From assembly GCA_035543875.1 (NCBI GenBank), contig DATKIY010000048.1:1-16064 (forward strand): a stretch of 16,064 nucleotides of DNA, written 5' to 3'. A program made the translations under genes and the position numbers. The notes under the pieces were generated by a model. The model was not told where the DNA came from. It ran no database searches and saw nothing but the letters and a program-made list of their open reading frames with translations. The DNA is from DATKIY01 sp035543875. Its GTDB lineage: Bacteria > Actinomycetota > Actinomycetes > JAHEKZ01. Position 1 is the stretch's first letter. Each line of letters starts with the position of its first letter. This document shows, in pieces, positions 1-6,486 of the stretch.

Positions 1-646
1 TTGATTGCTCCATCTCAGGTGTGTGCTGGTGAGCTCCGCCGGTCTTGTAGGCAGACAACGACCCCATGACTTCAGCTCCCATGAGCTGCGACGATTGGCC
101 GCGCCCGGCACCTGACGTGCCGGACGATGCGACCACGACGACATCGGTTGCATCGGCCAGTCCTGCGGCCACGATGGGCGCAGCAGCTAACGCAACAGCG
201 GTGGGATAGCAACCGGGGTTAGCTACCCGCCCACTCGCCTTCACCTCGACACGGTGTCCAGGGAGTTCGGCTAGTCCATAGGTCCAACTGCCTGCGTGGT
301 CGCCGCCGTAGTACTGGCTCCAGTGCGCTGGCTCGCGCAGGCGAAAGTCGGCGCCAAGATCGACGACGGGCACCGTATCCGGAAGCTGCGCAACAAGACC
401 AGCCGACTGACCATGCGGCAACGCCAAGAACACGACATCGTGCTCGGCCAGCTCACCCGGATGGGTCGTCTCAAAGACCTGGTCAGCCAGACCTGGCAGG
501 TTGGGATGAACGCTCCCAATCCGCTGACCTGCGGAGCTGCCAGCTGCGATCGTGCCCAGCTCGATCCCCGGGTGACCAAGGAGCAAGCGGAGCAGCTCTC
601 CCCCGGCATAGCCAGAAGCCCCCACCACCGCCGCCCTGGTCGCCAT
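1..646 (-). CDS. argC: N-acetyl-gamma-glutamyl-phosphate reductase ArgC (5' part, cut by window edge)
   Basis: Catalyses the NADPH-dependent reduction of N-acetylglutamyl phosphate to the semialdehyde, the third step of arginine synthesis in the cytoplasm. The first 215 codons are visible; the family is usually about 345 residues, so the C-terminal third lies beyond the left edge. The N-terminal dinucleotide-binding stretch VVGASGYAGGELLRLL is at residues 7–22, and the catalytic cysteine lies in ANPGCYPTA (Cys146). SSGTSGAG at about 174–181 and the GGAHQHTPEM segment near the cut end are also typical. The ATG at 646 is chosen because the protein aligns from its first residues with the family and a promoter sits just upstream. 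There is no Shine-Dalgarno sequence. It follows pheT and the RDD gene but seems to have its own arginine-controlled promoter. Identification is secure. Confidence 0.96.
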   Translation of the reverse strand, partial: MATRAAVVGASGYAGGELLRLLLGHPGIELGTIAAGSSAGQRIGSVHPNLPGLADQVFETTHPGELAEHDVVFLALPHGQSAGLVAQLPDTVPVVDLGADFRLREPAHWSQYYGGDHAGSWTYGLAELPGHRVEVKASGRVANPGCYPTAVALAAAPIVAAGLADATDVVVVASSGTSGAGRGQSSQLMGAEVMGSLSAYKTGGAHQHTPEMEQS

Positions 647-654
647 GTTGGGGA

Positions 655-683
655 ACTATACAGATCAGTGTATATTTCCTCAA
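655..683 (-). promoter_or_regulatory. argC promoter, probably leaderless
   Basis: On the minus strand a -35 element TTGAGG (683–678) is separated by exactly 17 bp from a -10 element TATAGT (660–655). The argC ATG begins 8 nt after the -10, so transcription would start within about 0–3 nt of the start codon. No Shine-Dalgarno sequence is present, which agrees with a leaderless transcript. The elements are seen in the sequence; promoter activity is inferred. Confidence 0.72.
657..674 (-). promoter_or_regulatory. candidate ARG box (ArgR operator) over the argC -10
   Basis: An 18-bp interrupted palindrome, arms TATACA and TGTATA with a 6-bp centre, overlaps the argC -10 and spacer. ARG boxes are 18-bp AT-rich palindromes and ArgR represses arginine genes in many bacteria, including actinobacteria. 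The arms differ from the usual TGCAT/TGAAT core, so the assignment rests on size, symmetry and position as much as on sequence. ArgR is not in the window. Confidence 0.55.
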
Positions 684-707
684 CCTGGTTCGTCAGCAGA
701 ACCGGTG

Positions 708-1313
708 CTACGGCTGGTGGCTGTCCTGGAAAGCACTGTCCTGGAAAGCGGCGTGCGCGACGGCAGTGCCGGTCGCCAGGTCGTAGAGCGCACGTCGTGG
801 TCCAAGCAGTGATGGCAGCCAAGCAAGCGTGACCAGCCCGATCCCCCAGAAGCCGTTGCCGCCGATGAAAGTGCCCAGGATGAACAACACCAGGACAATG
901 AGCCAGCGCAGCAAGATCCGAGTTCTGGACGGCGGCGTGACGTCTGGCCCGCCGATCGAGTGCGCCATCACGGGGATGGTTCCTGCGGCCAGCATCCCTG
1001 GCGAACGCCGCGTGCGTGAGAAAGCTCCGGAGACCAAAAGAAAGAGTACCGACGCAAATCCGAGCGACAGCCAAAAACTTGCGCCTGTCGATCCTTCGAT
1101 CTCGCCCGTCCAGTCGTAGTTGCAGGTGCTCTGGCCAGAACACAACCCCGCACCAAAACCTGGACCGTCATCGACGTTGGGCAGTAGGGCGAGGAACCAG
1201 CTGGTCAAGGTCGTGACGACGAACAACACGATGGCAGCCATGAAAGCGTCAAGTGCTGCTTCAACCGCGCGGTCGGACGCGCCGGCCCCCGTAACCACCT
1301 TTTGAAGTGACAT
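708..1313 (-). CDS. RDD-family-like integral membrane protein
   Basis: A 201-residue membrane protein of unknown function. Hydrophobic segments lie at about residues 20–45, 78–97, 132–150 and 153–169. The general pattern (charged residues before the first helix, a central RTRRSPGM-like motif after a hydrophobic segment, and the end GPRRALYDLATGTAVAH) resembles RDD domains, whose last motif is usually a basic stretch followed by HD-x-LAGT. RDD proteins are often small membrane proteins, some linked to ion exchange, but no function can be given here. The ATG at 1313 lies 35 bp past the pheT stop. AAGG is too close to act as a normal ribosome site, but TACGCT ends exactly 6 nt before the ATG, which suggests a leaderless start. 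The C-terminal tail carries a duplicated AFQDS encoded by a 15-bp tandem repeat. Membrane nature is sure; the family is probable. Confidence 0.75.
   Translation of the reverse strand: MSLQKVVTGAGASDRAVEAALDAFMAAIVLFVVTTLTSWFLALLPNVDDGPGFGAGLCSGQSTCNYDWTGEIEGSTGASFWLSLGFASVLFLLVSGAFSRTRRSPGMLAAGTIPVMAHSIGGPDVTPPSRTRILLRWLIVLVLFILGTFIGGNGFWGIGLVTLAWLPSLLGPRRALYDLATGTAVAHAAFQDSAFQDSHQP
721..750. repeat. 15-bp tandem duplication in the 3' end of the RDD-like gene
   Basis: CTGTCCTGGAAAGCA at 721–735 is followed directly by CTGTCCTGGAAAGCG at 736–750 (14 of 15 bases equal). It keeps the reading frame and duplicates AFQDS in the C-terminal tail, so it looks like a recent slippage event in an unconstrained tail. 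Confidence 0.9.
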
Positions 1314-1348
1314 CGCCTTAGCGTAGAGGTGAATCCGAGAGCCTTGAT

Positions 1349-3931
1349 CTAGGCTCGCTGAACCGCGCCCGTTCTGTGATGCGCCTCCGCGACGGCTGCA
1401 TCGCGCGCCGCTGCGACCTCTTCAGGAGCCAACGTCCGATCGGGAGCACGGAAACGCAGTGAAAAGGCGAGCGACTTGTTGCCAGCGCCCAGTTGTTCAC
1501 TGGCAAACACATCGAACAACCGGACTGACTCAATGAGGTCGCCACCGCCGACGCGCAGCGCCTCGGCAACCTCGAACGCCGTCACCGCGTCCGCAACGAG
1601 GAGCGATACGTCTTCCTTCGCCACCGGGTAGGTCGACACATGTGGGGCGGGAGTCGGCGACTTGCTCGCGTGCTTGTCAATCACATCGAGCTCGAGTTCC
1701 ATGGCGCACGTTCGAGCGGGCAGACCAAGGTCGGCCAGCACTCGCGGGTGAAGTTCGCCCGCATGTCCGACGAGCTCACCGTCCAGCCGAAGCGCCGCGC
1801 AGCGCCCTGGATGCCACGGTGCGTGCTCATCCGACGAAATCTCAAGGTCTACCCCGGCTGCACCGGCCACCAGTAGTGCGGCCTCGACCGCATCCCCCCA
1901 TGTAGCTGCGCGACCCGCTCCCCACCAACCAGACGGTTCGCGTTGTCCGGTGAGGACGACTGCCACTCGACGCGGTTGACGCGGAAGCAGTGCATCGAGT
2001 TCCGCCAGCTCAGCGTCAGTTGGTCGACGCTCGACCCCGGGCCGCTCGGTCTGGTTGGGATGCCGAGAAGAATCGGTGTCTGGCCGAAACACCAAGCCAG
2101 TTTCGAAAAGCGCGGCGTCGTCAAAACCTCGACCGATGTTTCGACGGAGCGTCGCCAGGAGTCCCGGGAGCAATGACGTTCGCAGCTCAGGTTCCTCGTC
2201 AGACAGTGGGTTGGCGATGCGCAGCGCGCGGCGACGCGCATCGTCGTCCGGCAGTCCGAGCTTGTCGTGAACCTGCGGCGAGAGGAACGGATAACTTTGC
2301 ACTTCTACCAAGCCCGCGCCTGCCAGGACCATCCCGACCCGGCGATGCAGCCGTTGGCTGTCGGTGAGCCCGCCGCCGGCCGGTGCCTCAGGAAGAAGCG
2401 AGGGAATGGCGTCATATCCATGGATTCTCGCGACTTCTTCGACAAGGTCGGCTGGAATGAGCAGGTCGGGCCGCCACGACGGCGGAGTCACGACGAGTGT
2501 GGCAGCCCCACTGGTTCTGTCGCCAGTGTTGTCGCCAGCGTCGTCGTCGCCAGCGACTTCGCAGCCACATGACTGAAGTGCACTCACCACTTCATCACGT
2601 GTGTAGTCGAGGCCGACAAGTCGCGACGGCAGCTCCACGTCCAACAAGATGGCAGTTGGTTCAACGGCGTAGTCGACTACGGTCCGACCAGGCAGAAGTG
2701 TCGCTCCGCCGAGTTCGACCAACAACGACGCGGCTCGCTCGGCTGCCACTTCCTGAAGGCTGACATCGACGCCTCGAGCGAACCGTCGAGATGCCTCACT
2801 GTGGAGCTTGTGTCGTCGTGAACTTCGAGACACCGAGTCGGGGTCGAAGTGTGCAGCCTCGATGACAATGTCAGTGGTGGCGGGGTTGATCTCGGTGGAA
2901 GCGCCGCCCATCACACCGGCCACGCCAATCGCGCCAGAATCATCGGTGATGAGCAAGTCCTGCGGATCGAGGCTGCGTTTGCTGCCGTCCAGCGTTTTAA
3001 GAGACTCGTCGACGTGAGCACGTCGAACCACAATCGATCCCGCGAGTGCACTCCGGTCATAGGCGTGTAGCGGCTGACCTAGTTCCAGCATGACAAAGTT
3101 TGTGATGTCGACGGCAAGCGAGATTGGACGCATCCCCGAAAGCTGCAGCTTTCGTTGCATCCACAACGGAGAGACCTGACGTGGGTCTAGCGACTGGACA
3201 CTGCGGGTGACGAACCGGTCGCAGCCGACCGTGTCGTCGACCTTCACCGGCCAGTCATCTGACGTCGCATCGGGTAAGGGCATGCTCGCTGGATCGACAA
3301 AGGGCAGACCAAACGCAATGGCCGACTCGCGAGCAATTCCGCGCATCGACATGCAGTAGCCACGGTCTGGGGTAACCGCAATGTCGAGCACGTCGTCGCG
3401 TAGTCCGAGTACGGACACCGCATCAGCGCCGGGGGTCCCAGCGTTGTCTGGTAGGACCCAGATGCCGTCATGGTCGTCGCCCGTGCCGAGCTCTCGGGTC
3501 GAGCAAATCATCCCGTCCGAAACATGGCCGTATGTTTTGCGCGCCTCGATTGCGAACCCGCCGGGCAAGGTCGCGCCGGGCAGTGCGACTACGACCAAGT
3601 CACCGACGGAGAAGTTACGCGCACCACAGACAATTCCTCGACCTGGTGCCTGTTCTTCAACGCTCGCCTCCGCATCCGGGCCAGCGCCTGGCTGATTGTG
3701 CTCAGGACCGACGTCGACTCGACACCAGCGGATCGTCTTGCCGTTGCTGTGTTCTTCCTCCGCAACGGCGAGTACCCGGCCAATCACCAACGGCCCCGCA
3801 AGCTCGACGCCGATTTCATCCACCGTCTCGACTTCGAGCCCAGCCCGAATGAGGCGCTCAGCAACGTCGCGCCCGGTTAGGTCACCCGGGACTGCCACCA
3901 GCTCGCGCAACCAGGAAAGCGGAACGCGCAT
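1349..3931 (-). CDS. pheT: phenylalanine--tRNA ligase beta subunit
   Basis: Beta chain of the cytoplasmic alpha2-beta2 phenylalanyl-tRNA synthetase, which charges tRNA-Phe. The 860-residue protein has the full domain set: an N-terminal segment starting MRVPLSWLRELV; a tRNA-binding OB fold at about 40–155 (GIVCGARNF, GDLVVVALPGATLPGG, SDGMICS); the B3/4 editing domain from about 215 (MRPISLAVDITNFVMLELGQPLHAYD); the B5 domain at about 405–490 ending in WRPDLLIPADLVEEVARIHGYD; a catalytic-like core; and an anticodon-binding FDX-ACB domain over the last 90 residues (STYPVAKEDVSLLV). It is slightly longer than most, partly because of an Asp/Gly/Thr-rich insert in B5 near residue 455. The start ATG shares one base with the pheS stop (TGATG), which implies translational coupling. 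Confidence 0.98.
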   Translation of the reverse strand: MRVPLSWLRELVAVPGDLTGRDVAERLIRAGLEVETVDEIGVELAGPLVIGRVLAVAEEEHSNGKTIRWCRVDVGPEHNQPGAGPDAEASVEEQAPGRGIVCGARNFSVGDLVVVALPGATLPGGFAIEARKTYGHVSDGMICSTRELGTGDDHDGIWVLPDNAGTPGADAVSVLGLRDDVLDIAVTPDRGYCMSMRGIARESAIAFGLPFVDPASMPLPDATSDDWPVKVDDTVGCDRFVTRSVQSLDPRQVSPLWMQRKLQLSGMRPISLAVDITNFVMLELGQPLHAYDRSALAGSIVVRRAHVDESLKTLDGSKRSLDPQDLLITDDSGAIGVAGVMGGASTEINPATTDIVIEAAHFDPDSVSRSSRRHKLHSEASRRFARGVDVSLQEVAAERAASLLVELGGATLLPGRTVVDYAVEPTAILLDVELPSRLVGLDYTRDEVVSALQSCGCEVAGDDDAGDNTGDRTSGAATLVVTPPSWRPDLLIPADLVEEVARIHGYDAIPSLLPEAPAGGGLTDSQRLHRRVGMVLAGAGLVEVQSYPFLSPQVHDKLGLPDDDARRRALRIANPLSDEEPELRTSLLPGLLATLRRNIGRGFDDAALFETGLVFRPDTDSSRHPNQTERPGVERRPTDAELAELDALLPRQPRRVAVVLTGQREPSGWWGAGRAATWGDAVEAALLVAGAAGVDLEISSDEHAPWHPGRCAALRLDGELVGHAGELHPRVLADLGLPARTCAMELELDVIDKHASKSPTPAPHVSTYPVAKEDVSLLVADAVTAFEVAEALRVGGGDLIESVRLFDVFASEQLGAGNKSLAFSLRFRAPDRTLAPEEVAAARDAAVAEAHHRTGAVQRA

Positions 3932-5040
3932 CAGACCTCCAGGCCAAAGGGCAGCGTAAAACGAATATCGCCCTCGACCATGTCGCGCATGTCCTCTATC
4001 CCATGCCGGAACATCAACGTTCGTTCAATACCCATGCCGAACGCGAAACCCGTATAGCGGTCGGGATCAACCCCGCACGCAACAAACACGCGCGGGTCAA
4101 CCATTCCGCAGCCGCCCCACTCAATCCAGCCTTCTGAACCGCACGTGCGACACGGACGGTCAGGGTTTCCGACCGACTCACCCCTGCAAACGAAGCACTC
4201 AAGGTCGACCTCAGCGCTCGGTTCGGTGAACGGGAAGTAGTGCGGCCGCAATCGCGTGACAATGCCGTCGCCGAACATGGCAGATGCGAAGTGATCCAAC
4301 GTGCCCTTCAGATGTGCCATGGTGATGCCCTCGTCGACAACAAGTCCTTCGACCTGTCCGAACACTGGCGTATGCGTCGCGTCCAGCTCGTCGGTTCGAA
4401 ACGTTCTGCCGGGACAGATCACATAGATCGGCGGCTCTCGAGTCAGCATCGTGCGAGCCTGAACCGGCGAAGTGTGCGTACGCAGCACCACGCCAGAGTC
4501 AGGTGACTCGACAAAGAATGTGTCGCTCATATCACGCACCGGGTGTGCGGGTGGGATGTTCAACGCATCGAAGTTGAACCACTCCGCCTCAACCTCGGGT
4601 CCTTCCGCAACCTCGTAACCCATGCCTACGAACAGTTCGCAGATTCGTTCTTGCAGTGTCGTCAGCGGATGACGTGCACCTTTGGGCAACCGGTCGACGG
4701 GCAGCGTGACGTCGACGCGCTCCTCAACGAGCACCCGCGCGTCGCGCTCAGACAGCAGTTCGTCCTCACGAGCGTCGAGCGCCGCGCGTACTTGAGCCCG
4801 CGATTCCCCAACCCGCTTTCCTGCGTCTGCCTTGGCTTGCGGTGGCAGCGCTCCGATCTCGCGGTTGGCCAGCGCCAGTGGTGAACGGTCCCCAGCGTGT
4901 GCCAGCCGAACACTCTTCAGCTCATCTAGCGTGCTGGCCGCGGCGATCGCCGCAAGGGCCTCCCCGCGAGCACGCGCGAGCTCATCGGGGTGCAGTGCCG
5001 CGACCTCGACGGGGTCGAACGACGAGTTTGGCGCTGACAT
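3931..5040 (-). CDS. pheS: phenylalanine--tRNA ligase alpha subunit
   Basis: Catalytic alpha chain of phenylalanyl-tRNA synthetase; it activates phenylalanine and transfers it to tRNA-Phe together with PheT. The 369 residues contain an N-terminal coiled-coil tRNA-binding arm (about 1–100) and the class II core. Motif 2 is FRTDELDATHTPVFGQVEG, and motif 3 is GFAFGMGIERTLMFRHGI near the C-terminus. A CFVC…CRTC pair of cysteine knuckles before GWIEWGGCGMV is typical of this PheS branch. The ATG at 5040 has a strong AAGGAGGA site (5058–5051) ten bases upstream. It overlaps pheT by one base, and the two make one transcript. The kinase gene ends 61 bp upstream. Confidence 0.98.
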   Translation of the reverse strand: MSAPNSSFDPVEVAALHPDELARARGEALAAIAAASTLDELKSVRLAHAGDRSPLALANREIGALPPQAKADAGKRVGESRAQVRAALDAREDELLSERDARVLVEERVDVTLPVDRLPKGARHPLTTLQERICELFVGMGYEVAEGPEVEAEWFNFDALNIPPAHPVRDMSDTFFVESPDSGVVLRTHTSPVQARTMLTREPPIYVICPGRTFRTDELDATHTPVFGQVEGLVVDEGITMAHLKGTLDHFASAMFGDGIVTRLRPHYFPFTEPSAEVDLECFVCRGESVGNPDRPCRTCGSEGWIEWGGCGMVDPRVFVACGVDPDRYTGFAFGMGIERTLMFRHGIEDMRDMVEGDIRFTLPFGLEV

Positions 5041-5050
5041 ACCGCTGAGG

Positions 5051-5058
5051 TCCTCCTT
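5051..5058 (-). promoter_or_regulatory. Shine-Dalgarno site of pheS
   Basis: AAGGAGGA on the minus strand, ten bases before the pheS ATG at 5040, fixes that start. It is the strongest ribosome site in the window. Confidence 0.85.
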
Positions 5059-5101
5059 CTAGTGCGATGAACTAGTCGGTTGTGCTCGATGCGGCCCCAG
5101 T

Positions 5102-6169
5102 TTAGGCGGACTCGTCTTGACCAAGCTCGTTACCCAACGGTCGTAGCGGCAGGACAACGACAAAGCGTGCGCCGCCTTCCGGAGGTGGCACCAGCGCGAC
5201 CCTGCCGCCGTGTCCCTCCACGATTCCGTTGACCACGTACAGACCGAGGCCAGTCCCGCCTCGCTCGGTTCCCTTCCAGAACCGACCAAAGATGCGGTGC
5301 GCCTGTCCCACTGGGACCCCAGCGCCTTGGTCCGCCACGGCGAGCACCAGGCCATCTGGGTCCTGTCGAACCGTCACGGTGACGGTCCCGTCGCCGTGAC
5401 GCAGGGCGTTCTCCAGCAGGTTGTCGATGACCTGGCCGATCTTGTCTGGGTCGACCCAGGCCTCCGGCAGGTCCTCGGCCAGCTGCAAAACAAACCGCTC
5501 ACTTTCCACGCCACTCACCGTCTTGGCCTCTACCCGCCTTCTCACCAGGGCGCCAAGGTCTGTCGGGACGCGTCGCAGCTCCAGCCGGCCAGCGTCGATT
5601 CGTGCTACGTCGAGCAGCTCTGCAATCAGTCGAGTGAGCCGGTCAGCGTCGCTGTCGACCGCCTCAAGCATCAGCCGGCGCTGCTCCTCGGTGAACCGAT
5701 CCCACTTCTTCAACAGAGTGGACGTGAAGCCCTTGACGCCAGTGAGCGGCGACCGCAACTCGTGGGCAACCGTTGCGATGAGGTCGGCATGCTCGCGCTC
5801 GGCTCGATCGCGCGCCTCGGTTCCACGAAAGCTCACGACCAGACGCTTGACCGGTGCGCCACGCGTCTCGCGCACGTAGGCAGCCGTGACCAACATGTAG
5901 CGCCCATCCGGCAACTGCAGAACCCGCTCGACTTGGCGACTCCGCGACGACAACCCGCCAAAGGGGTTACTCACCATCCACCAATCGCGGCCAGCCGAGT
6001 CTGCGAGCGGCAGCGCGTCGGCGAGTGGCAACCCGATCAGTTCGTCGGCCCGAACTCCCAGCAGCCGCGTCGCCGCGCGATTGCACTCGCACACGACTCC
6101 GTCCGATCCCACGACCACGACACCATCTGGGAGCTCGTCATATGTGCTCGACGCTCCTTTGATCGACAC
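5102..6169 (-). CDS. soluble PAS-domain sensor histidine kinase (orphan)
   Basis: A two-component sensor kinase without membrane segments, so it should sense a cytoplasmic signal. With the GTG start at 6169 it is 355 residues. A PAS domain covers about 8–115 (YDELPDGVVVVGSDG, CNRAATRLLGVRADELIG). HisKA has the phospho-acceptor His136 in VAHELRSPLTGVKGF. HATPase_c has an N box NLLENALRHGDG (250–261), G1 DQGAGVP (280–286) and G2 GGTGLGLYVV. No response regulator is in the window. The same gene lies before pheST in other actinobacteria (recalled, e.g. Streptomyces). The start is uncertain: GTG 6169 has TACGCT ending 6 nt before it (leaderless type) and begins just before the PAS domain. ATG at 6298 would add 43 residues not typical of the family and would touch the LexA box and promoter of the divergent gene. 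Confidence 0.9.
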   Translation of the reverse strand: MSIKGASSTYDELPDGVVVVGSDGVVCECNRAATRLLGVRADELIGLPLADALPLADSAGRDWWMVSNPFGGLSSRSRQVERVLQLPDGRYMLVTAAYVRETRGAPVKRLVVSFRGTEARDRAEREHADLIATVAHELRSPLTGVKGFTSTLLKKWDRFTEEQRRLMLEAVDSDADRLTRLIAELLDVARIDAGRLELRRVPTDLGALVRRRVEAKTVSGVESERFVLQLAEDLPEAWVDPDKIGQVIDNLLENALRHGDGTVTVTVRQDPDGLVLAVADQGAGVPVGQAHRIFGRFWKGTERGGTGLGLYVVNGIVEGHGGRVALVPPPEGGARFVVVLPLRPLGNELGQDESA

Positions 6170-6269
6170 GCAGGGAGCGTATCCGCACATGGCGCGTGCG
6201 CTGCTGCGCCGAACCGGTGGACGTCCGATTTCGCAGCGAATTTCGCGGATGAATTCTTGTGAACTGGCC

Positions 6270-6298
6270 TTGACGATGTCAGTGGCAGGGGCTACCAT
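6270..6298 (+). promoter_or_regulatory. sigma-70-type promoter of the HNH gene
   Basis: TTGACG at 6270–6275 (5 of 6 to TTGACA), a 17-bp spacer, and TACCAT at 6293–6298 (4 of 6 to TATAAT). The expected transcription start, around 6304–6307, falls inside the LexA box that follows, an ideal position for repression. The transcript would carry a leader of about 180 nt to GTG 6487, or about 145 nt to GTG 6451. Confidence 0.7.
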
Positions 6299-6314
6299 TA
6301 GAACACCTGTTCGA
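6299..6314 (+). promoter_or_regulatory. LexA (SOS) box
   Basis: TAGAACACCTGTTCGA contains a perfect GAAC-N4-GTTC core (6301–6312) and the right flank TCGA. It fits the mycobacterial/Bacillus-type SOS box TCGAAC-N4-GTTCGA with one arm slightly degenerate. It starts at the base after the -10 of the promoter described at 6270–6298. DUF222/13E12-type HNH genes are among known LexA targets in Mycobacterium tuberculosis (recalled knowledge), and that is the gene type found downstream. LexA itself is not in the window. Confidence 0.75.
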
Positions 6315-6421
6315 CCCCGGCCGACCGGACGAACGGAACCCATCGGGAACTGCGTCATTGAACCGGCGCCCCCAAGCTTTACTCGGTGGTGCAGCAAGTG
6401 CCCGCGATTTTGGCGGTGCGT

Positions 6422-6444
6422 TTGTCGGCAGTCCTTTGTAGGTC
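6422..6444 (+). promoter_or_regulatory. weak RecA-NDp/PafBC-like promoter motif
   Basis: TTGTCGGCA (6422–6430), 8 bp, then TAGGTC (6439–6444). The mycobacterial LexA-independent damage promoter is TTGTCRGTG-N8-TANNNT; here 7 of 9 bases match, the spacing is exact, and the last -10 base is C in place of T. A match this loose can arise by chance, and it is listed because of the LexA box in the same gap. Confidence 0.35.
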
Positions 6445-6460
6445 GCACCAGTGTGCGACC
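6441..6460 (+). repeat. perfect inverted repeat over the upstream GTG of the HNH gene
   Basis: Arms GGTCGCAC (6441–6448) and GTGCGACC (6453–6460) with a CAGT loop form a perfect 8-bp GC-rich hairpin or a dyad operator. The GTG at 6451 lies in the loop and 3' arm. If translation starts at 6487 instead, the hairpin lies 18 bp upstream of its GGAG site. There is no T-tract, so it is not an intrinsic terminator. Confidence 0.75.
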
Positions 6461-6477
6461 CGCGTCAACTGCCGTCT

Positions 6478-6481
6478 GGAG
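6478..6481 (+). promoter_or_regulatory. Shine-Dalgarno site choosing GTG 6487 for the HNH gene
   Basis: GGAG ends 5 nt before GTG 6487 in the frame of the HNH gene. It is the only convincing ribosome site after the in-frame TAG at 6439, and it argues for 6487 over the GTG at 6451. Confidence 0.55.
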
Positions 6482-6486
6482 CCACC

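Noticed and set aside
271..1143. 290-codon minus-strand frame spanning argC and the RDD gene
   Set aside because: It crosses two better supported genes in another frame and its product is Arg-rich without family features.
5210..6262. 350-codon open frame on the plus strand, antisense to the histidine kinase
   Set aside because: It mirrors the kinase coding frame, has no recognisable domain or ribosome site, and such long antisense frames are usual in GC-rich genes.
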